Assembly (NCBI GenBank): GCA_003454605.1
Contig: DMKD01000133.1
Span: forward strand, 1 to 9,589
Origin: Spirochaeta sp.
Lineage (GTDB): Bacteria > Spirochaetota > Spirochaetia > UBA9216
DNA length: 9,589 nucleotides
Direction of reading: 5' to 3'
Under the pieces are notes generated by a model. The model did no database searches. It had not been told where the DNA came from and saw only the letters and a list, made by a program, of their open reading frames with translations. Within the stretch, counting starts at the first letter, position 1. Each line of letters opens with the position of its first letter. The position numbers were made by a program, and so were the translations under genes. Shown piece after piece: positions 5,113 to 9,589 of this stretch.

Positions 5113-6189
5113 ATGGGTTACAAGAGTCCTTTACATGAAACAGTAGAAACAACCGCTACCGAAGTATGGAATGATTCATGCTCAGTAGAAGAATTAAAGT
5201 ATGCAATTGAAAACGGAGCAGTTGGAGCAACAACCAACCCCGTTATAGTAGGAAATGTGCTGAAAAAGGAGATGCATCTCTGGGAAGGCAGAATCAAAGA
5301 AATGATTAAAGAAATGCCTGAAGCTTCAGAGATCGACATTGCATGGAAGCTGAATGAGGAGATGGCGGTAAAGGGAGCTGAGCTTCTTAAACCTGTTTTC
5401 GACAAAACAGGTGGCATGAAGGGCCGAATAAGCATCCAGACGAATGCCCAGGATTATCGAAACTGGAAGAAGATGACCGAGCAGGCCATCCACTTCAACA
5501 CCCTTGCTGAGAATATGCAGGTTAAAATACCTGCGACAGCGGCCGGAATTAAGGCTATCGAAGAAGCAACCGCAAATGGTGTTAACATCAATGCTACAGT
5601 AAGTTTTACAGTTCCTCAGGCACTGGCTGTTGGTGCAGCTGTTGAAAGAGGCCTGAAAAGAGCTGAAGCAGCCGGTATAGACACTTCCAAGATGACCCCA
5701 GTCTGTACAATCATGGTAGGAAGACTGGATGACTGGCTTAAGGTTGTACAGAAGAAAGAAAATATTGCAGTTACACCGGGAGCTCTCGATTGGGCTGGTG
5801 TTGCAGCCTTCAAAAATGCCTACAAGATCTACAACGAGCGCGGTTACAAGACAAAACTTCTTGCGGCAGCCTACCGAAACCACCTGCAGTGGAGCGAGTT
5901 CATCGGCGGCGACGTTGTACTGACAATTCCATACGGATGGCAGAAACGTTTCAATGCATCTGATATTGAAGTAAAAGAAAGAATGGATGACCCCGTGGAA
6001 CCTGCTATTATTGACGAGCTTAAAAAGAAATTCCCCGACTTTATCAGAGGTTATGAAGCCGATGGAATGAAACCTGAGGAGTTTGAGCACTATGGTGCAA
6101 CAGCAAGAACCCTCAGAGGCTTTATTGCCGGATATGCAGATCTATTAGCTGTGATAAGGGATTTTATGATTCCTAATCCTGATGCTTAA
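5113..6189 (+). CDS. Transaldolase-family protein, divergent
   Basis: Transaldolases are cytoplasmic TIM-barrel enzymes that move dihydroxyacetone units through a lysine Schiff base. This 358-residue protein carries the family landmarks: Asp21, the TTNP motif (residues 40-43, with Asn42), the Schiff-base signature MQVKIPATAAGI with Lys138, Asn160 and Thr162, MVGRLDDW with Arg204, and Arg255 in AAAYRNH. The two arginines correspond to the phosphate-binding pair of E. coli TalB (Arg181, Arg228). The position of catalytic Glu96 in TalB is Gln109 here (ISIQTNAQ versus ISTEVDAR), and the protein is about 40 residues longer than TalB. It may therefore act on a different substrate, such as a modified sugar, instead of serving the pentose phosphate pathway. 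The start is fixed by AAGGAG six bases upstream. It is monocistronic, with its own promoter, terminator and an operator shared with iolB. Confidence 0.88.
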   Translation: MGYKSPLHETVETTATEVWNDSCSVEELKYAIENGAVGATTNPVIVGNVLKKEMHLWEGRIKEMIKEMPEASEIDIAWKLNEEMAVKGAELLKPVFDKTGGMKGRISIQTNAQDYRNWKKMTEQAIHFNTLAENMQVKIPATAAGIKAIEEATANGVNINATVSFTVPQALAVGAAVERGLKRAEAAGIDTSKMTPVCTIMVGRLDDWLKVVQKKENIAVTPGALDWAGVAAFKNAYKIYNERGYKTKLLAAAYRNHLQWSEFIGGDVVLTIPYGWQKRFNASDIEVKERMDDPVEPAIIDELKKKFPDFIRGYEADGMKPEEFEHYGATARTLRGFIAGYADLLAVIRDFMIPNPDA

Positions 6190-6213
6190 GTTTAAACTTG
6201 AACATAAGTTTAA
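6188..6213. repeat. AT-rich dyads just after the transaldolase stop
   Basis: AAGTTTAAACTT (6188-6199) is a perfect 12-base palindrome that includes part of the stop codon. Its second half also pairs with AAGTTTAA (6206-6213) across a six-base spacer. It may form a weak hairpin ahead of the main terminator and help stabilise the mRNA end. Confidence 0.35.
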
Positions 6214-6229
6214 CAATTAAAATGTTTTG

Positions 6230-6265
6230 CCCACCGCGGAAAGCCGCCGCGGCGGGGATTTTTTT
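6230..6265 (+). terminator. Rho-independent terminator of the transaldolase gene
   Basis: CCCACCGCGG (6230-6239) pairs with CCGCGGCGGG (6247-6256) with one A/C mismatch, around the loop AAAGCCG. Seven T residues follow at 6259-6265. The opposite strand also forms the stem, but only GGGCAAAACATTTT follows it, so it could stop the converging minus-strand operon only weakly. Confidence 0.88.
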
Positions 6266-6274
6266 ATCAAAGTG

Positions 6275-7279
6275 CTAGATAAGCTTTAAACCTTCAAGAA
6301 GAATATCGGTATTACCTACGATCTCTACCCCGGCAGGGTATCCCTCTGATTCAGCAATCACAGGGCTATCAGCAGACATTAACCTGAAAGACAGCCTTCC
6401 GGTACTGCTCTCCTCAATATCTCTGTTCATCCGTCCTTCGGCAGGAGCTTTTAGAATGGCCGTCCTGCCCTTCTCCAGGCTGAAATCAACCGATGTTTTT
6501 CTACCGTGGATATTTATTTCAGCCCCGGTATCAGAGATTTTAAGGCCTGTTATTTTATGACCGGTGTAGGTTCCGAAGCGGTACATCTTTTTTTCATGAT
6601 AGATAAAGCCGAGAAAACCGGTAAAAAATCTTCCCATCCATGGAATTCGTGCGACCGAAAGCATAACTGAAGTTCCCGGGCTGTTGGGGAATGAATTCGA
6701 TTGCGTCCATATCCATGTCTGAGGGAACGATCGGCCCCAGTCTTTTTCTATGTAACCGGGGGAATCATTGAACAGCCATTCTTCACCGTTCAGCATCAGG
6801 CTGCCGTTGACCTGATGATCAGCACTGACTAGACCGTGAAGACATTCCATACGCGGTGCAAGCTGATACCAGCCCATAATTCCCGGGCTGAACAATCTTG
6901 ATTCTACAGGAACTGTATTTGAAAATAACAACTCCCCTGTTACATTCAGAGTTCCGCCATTCTGCAGATCGAGAACAAAATCCTTTTCAGAAAAAAAAGA
7001 CTCATCGATTTGAATATGCAGATTGTCTTCCCTGCTGCTGAAAGATTGATAGTGATAAGGTATATATTCCGATTTAGGCGGACTGCCGTAGATAAGCTGT
7101 ATAAAGGCGCTTTTTTTGTCGGTTTCTTTCTGAATCCCGGGTATTACAGCAAGCATTCGCCCTTTTGTATCAATCTGTTTGAAATACCAGCCCTCAAAGT
7201 AAGGGGCTTTGGATTTTCTTCCCTGAAAAAGCTCAGGATGCCATTTGGTATTTATCATTGTAATAATATAGCATAGCAT
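6275..7279 (-). CDS. Tocopherol-cyclase-like protein
   Basis: The sequence has hallmarks of the tocopherol cyclase/carotenoid-hydratase-related superfamily: YFEGWYFK near residue 28, and FNDSPGYIEKDWGRSFPQTW followed by IWTQSN near residues 170-194. Plant members close the chromanol ring of vitamin E. Bacterial members occur without a tocopherol pathway and their reactions are mostly unknown, though a hydrophobic lipid-like ligand is plausible. No signal peptide or membrane segment is visible. I place the start at the ATG at 7277-7279, which overlaps the cardiolipin synthase stop as TGATG and suggests coupled translation. An overlapping GTG three bases earlier and an ATG at 7256-7258 (beginning MINTKWHPE, closer to where homology starts) are alternatives, and none has a clear Shine-Dalgarno site. 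It is the last gene of the glpK-cls operon, so a role in membrane lipids is a reasonable but unproven guess. Confidence 0.82.
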   Translation of the reverse strand: MLCYIITMINTKWHPELFQGRKSKAPYFEGWYFKQIDTKGRMLAVIPGIQKETDKKSAFIQLIYGSPPKSEYIPYHYQSFSSREDNLHIQIDESFFSEKDFVLDLQNGGTLNVTGELLFSNTVPVESRLFSPGIMGWYQLAPRMECLHGLVSADHQVNGSLMLNGEEWLFNDSPGYIEKDWGRSFPQTWIWTQSNSFPNSPGTSVMLSVARIPWMGRFFTGFLGFIYHEKKMYRFGTYTGHKITGLKISDTGAEINIHGRKTSVDFSLEKGRTAILKAPAEGRMNRDIEESSTGRLSFRLMSADSPVIAESEGYPAGVEIVGNTDILLEGLKLI

Positions 7280-8748
7280 CACAGCAGCGGTGCGATTATT
7301 CTGAATATTGAGTTTCTCAGTTTCTTAGTGAAACCCAGGTTCTCACATTCTTCTAAACTAATCTTCACACTATTTGAAATGTCTTCATCAAATACATTTC
7401 TCATCATGACGGCTTTATCCGCATCGTACAGGACAACATTGATTTCATAATGAAGTTCAAAACTGCGCATATCCATGTTACAGGTGCCTGTCGTAATAGA
7501 CTTTCCATCAGCTATGAGGTATTTACTGTGGTAAAAGCCTTCTCTATATTGGTAAAATTCAACGCCAGCCTCAATCAGCCGTTCATAATAGGTCTGGGCA
7601 ACCCAGAAAGGAACCCATTTATCGGGCGGCGCCCCTGCCATCACAACCTTAACTCTTACTCCAGCCAATGCTGCAGTAATCAGGGCCTCCTCAATTGATT
7701 CGTCGATAACAAAATAAGGACTGGCGATAAGAACCTCTTCATTGGCATTTGCGATCATATTGAAATAAAGATCCTTAAGGCTGTGCCAGTCTGAATCGGG
7801 TCCGCTGGTAACTACCTGCATCGGTAAATCACCTATAGGCTGCAGCTGAATATTAATATAGTCCTGTTCAGATTCAACCTTACCGCCGCTGTTTTCCCAG
7901 TCAGCCAGGAATACTGCCTGCATAAGACCGACAACTTCACCAACCAGCTTCATGTGGGTATCACGCCAGCTTTTAAATCGTTTGCCGCCGTCAACATACT
8001 CTCTGCCGATGTTCATTCCGCCCGAGTAGGCTGTTTCGCCGTCTATAACCACAATTTTACGGTGATTGCAGTAGTTTAATAACCATCCGCTGAACGGACT
8101 CAATGGATCCAGGAAGTATCTAATCTGTATGCCGGCTTTTCGCAGTCTGCGCTTATACTGCTGTTTCATCATGCGAAAACAACCGACACCGTCAAACAGC
8201 AGCCTGACCTCAAGGCCCTCTGCGGCTTTACATGTCAACACTTCCAGAAACCTTTCTCCGACATCGTCGGAACGCCAGATGAAATATTCCATATGTATGG
8301 ATTTTTCAGCCTTCCCGAGATCAGCAAGCAGATCCTCAAACAACAGCTCTCCCTCGTTATAGAAAGAAAGCTTGTTGTTCATCGTCATTATCGCACCGCT
8401 GCTTTTCAGCAGCATCCGGACATTCTTTACTGCATCATTATCATACTCAGGAGGGATATCATTCAGAAACTGCTGCTGACGTTCGATCAGATCACCGAGA
8501 TTAGTCTTAAATATCCTTTCAGGAATATGCTTTACTATCTTACGTTTTTTCCAATTGACGCCACTTAAAAAATAAAACGGGATTCCGAATATCGGCAGAA
8601 AATACAGCAGCAGTAGCATAGCAAGAGACCAGGTAGGCTTCCGGTTATCAAGCAGTATCCTAATCGTAATACCTACCATAAATATGTAGAACACAATATT
8701 CAGATAATATCCGAATGAAAATCGTGCGAAAAACGGGAGCATCGGCAT
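7279..8748 (-). CDS. cls: Cardiolipin synthase, phospholipase D family
   Basis: This membrane enzyme condenses phosphatidylglycerol molecules (or related donors) into cardiolipin. The 489 residues have the standard layout: two N-terminal membrane segments (about 13-34 and 40-63), a linker, then two phospholipase D domains. HKD motif 1 is HRKIVVID with His229, Lys231 and Asp236, followed by SGGMNIG. HKD motif 2 is HSKYLIAD with His407, Lys409 and Asp414, followed by GTCNMDMRSF. Both motifs are complete and the length is typical of bacterial Cls. The ATG at 8746-8748 is six bases after the glpK stop. A second ATG at 8740-8742 is possible, and neither has a strong ribosome site, consistent with coupling to glpK. 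Its stop overlaps the start of the next gene. Family assignment is firm; the exact phospholipid donor is not determined. Confidence 0.94.
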   Translation of the reverse strand: MPMLPFFARFSFGYYLNIVFYIFMVGITIRILLDNRKPTWSLAMLLLLYFLPIFGIPFYFLSGVNWKKRKIVKHIPERIFKTNLGDLIERQQQFLNDIPPEYDNDAVKNVRMLLKSSGAIMTMNNKLSFYNEGELLFEDLLADLGKAEKSIHMEYFIWRSDDVGERFLEVLTCKAAEGLEVRLLFDGVGCFRMMKQQYKRRLRKAGIQIRYFLDPLSPFSGWLLNYCNHRKIVVIDGETAYSGGMNIGREYVDGGKRFKSWRDTHMKLVGEVVGLMQAVFLADWENSGGKVESEQDYINIQLQPIGDLPMQVVTSGPDSDWHSLKDLYFNMIANANEEVLIASPYFVIDESIEEALITAALAGVRVKVVMAGAPPDKWVPFWVAQTYYERLIEAGVEFYQYREGFYHSKYLIADGKSITTGTCNMDMRSFELHYEINVVLYDADKAVMMRNVFDEDISNSVKISLEECENLGFTKKLRNSIFRIIAPLL

Positions 8749-8754
8749 ATAGGT

Positions 8755-9589
8755 TTATACCGTCCAGTTAAAAGCTTTCGTTACAGCCTTATTCCAAAGG
8801 CGGTATTTATCGCTGCGTTCTTCGGAGTTCATCGCGGGGTTCCATCTGCGATCTTCACTCCAGTGCTTTTTAAGTTCATCGATACTTTTCCAGAAACCGG
8901 ACGACAGTCCGGCAGCATAAGCAGCGCCGAGGGCGGTTGTTTCCGTGATCTCAGGCCTCACCACGGGAACATTAAGAATGTCAGCCTGAAACTGCATCAG
9001 CAGATTGTTCACAGTCATCCCTCCGTCAACCTTCAATGATGAAATCGATATACCGGCGTCCTTCTCCATCGCTTCGAATATTTCCCTAGTCTGAAAGGCA
9101 GTCGATTCAAGTACCGCCCGGGCAATATGCGACTTATTCACAAACCCCGTCAGACCCGCGATGATTCCGCGGGCATCAGGTCTCCAGCGCGGTGCAAACA
9201 GCCCCGAGAATGCCGGTACGAAATACACTCCGCCAGAATCCTCAGCCTTCAAAGCAAGGGATTCTATGTCTGAAGATTTTTCAACAAGTCCTAGGTTGTC
9301 TCGAATCCACTGAACCAGTGATCCGGCTACAGCTATCGAACCCTCAAGAGCGTAAACAGCTGCCTCGTCTCCGATTTTATACAGCGGCGTTGTCAGCAGG
9401 CCGTACTTCGACTGGACAGCCTCGGTTCCTGTGTTGGCCAGCATGAAACAGCCGGTACCGTAGGTGTTCTTACTTGTCCCCTGCTCGAAACAGGCCTGGC
9501 CGAACATTGCCGCCTGCTGATCACCGAGAATTCCGCATACGGGAACGGCGCCGCCGAATGCTCCGTCCTTTCTGGTATAGCCGTAGGGC
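8755..9589 (-). CDS. glpK: Glycerol kinase, C-terminal part (partial)
   Basis: GlpK is a cytoplasmic FGGY-family kinase that phosphorylates glycerol to sn-glycerol 3-phosphate using ATP. The reading frame runs past the right edge, so only the last 277 residues or so (a little over half of a usual GlpK) are seen. The frame is continuous from the edge and begins PYGYTRKDGAFGG, followed by GILGDQQAAMFGQACFEQG and KNTYGTGCFMLANTG. These are the hallmark GlpK segments of the hinge and ATP-binding domain. LKVDGGMTVNNLLMQFQAD and TETTALGAAYAAGL near the C terminus match the second FGGY-family signature. The internal ATG at 9505-9507 is Met within the QQAAM segment and is not the start. The stop lies six bases before cls, which indicates cotranscription. 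The product, glycerol 3-phosphate, feeds phosphatidylglycerol and then cardiolipin synthesis. Confidence 0.96.
   Translation of the reverse strand, partial: PYGYTRKDGAFGGAVPVCGILGDQQAAMFGQACFEQGTSKNTYGTGCFMLANTGTEAVQSKYGLLTTPLYKIGDEAAVYALEGSIAVAGSLVQWIRDNLGLVEKSSDIESLALKAEDSGGVYFVPAFSGLFAPRWRPDARGIIAGLTGFVNKSHIARAVLESTAFQTREIFEAMEKDAGISISSLKVDGGMTVNNLLMQFQADILNVPVVRPEITETTALGAAYAAGLSSGFWKSIDELKKHWSEDRRWNPAMNSEERSDKYRLWNKAVTKAFNWTV

Noticed and set aside
5326..6090. 254-codon minus-strand frame antisense to the transaldolase
   Set aside because: It is long and Cys-rich, but is fully explained as the complement of a gene with clear family motifs, and no promoter or ribosome site was seen for it.
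1..9589. CRISPR arrays, tRNA or rRNA genes, insertion sequences with transposase
   Set aside because: I saw no regularly spaced direct repeats, no cloverleaf-like GC-rich segments and no transposase motifs by eye.

Overview
This 9.6 kb window comes from a bacterial chromosome of moderate GC content. It holds six substantial genes, the first codons of a seventh at the left edge, and several well-formed expression signals. The protein content suggests a free-living spirochaete-like organism: a Sec-exported 698-residue presumed outer-membrane protein, a bacterial tocopherol-cyclase-like protein, and divergent versions of inositol and transaldolase enzymes. This placement is an impression from the proteins, not a demonstrated assignment. 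Ribosome binding sites are strong and uniform (AAGGAG about 6 bases before ATG) at the partial gene, iolB and the transaldolase.

Left part (1-2540), all on the minus strand. From right to left these are iolB (5-deoxy-glucuronate isomerase) with its own sigma-70-type promoter, a 344-base gap, rsgA (circularly permuted ribosome-assembly GTPase), and the start of another gene (MKKIMLL...) running off the left edge. The gap between iolB and rsgA is not empty. It contains a good promoter, a very strong Shine-Dalgarno site before a 13-codon reading frame, and a second 15-codon reading frame whose stop overlaps the rsgA start.

Middle (2541-6270). A large exported, probably beta-barrel protein is transcribed leftwards and ends in a clear terminator. 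A transaldolase-family enzyme is transcribed rightwards with its own promoter and GC-rich terminator. The 475-base divergent region between them holds both promoters and a roughly 150-base nested inverted repeat.

Right part (6275-9589), minus strand. The 3' part of glpK (glycerol kinase), a cardiolipin synthase and a tocopherol-cyclase-like protein are packed with a 6-base gap and a TGATG overlap. They look like one operon linking glycerol phosphorylation to phospholipid synthesis.

The most interesting regulatory observation is that iolB and the transaldolase, about 2.7 kb apart and on opposite strands, share the same operator-like word (TATTGTCAGACA) within their promoters. At iolB it is a perfect 15-base palindrome on the predicted transcription start; at the transaldolase it abuts the -35 box. 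The core fits the published consensus of FadR-type GntR regulators. This implies one regulator, not encoded in the window, controlling an inositol/uronate-type enzyme together with a transaldolase that has Gln where classical transaldolases have the catalytic Glu.
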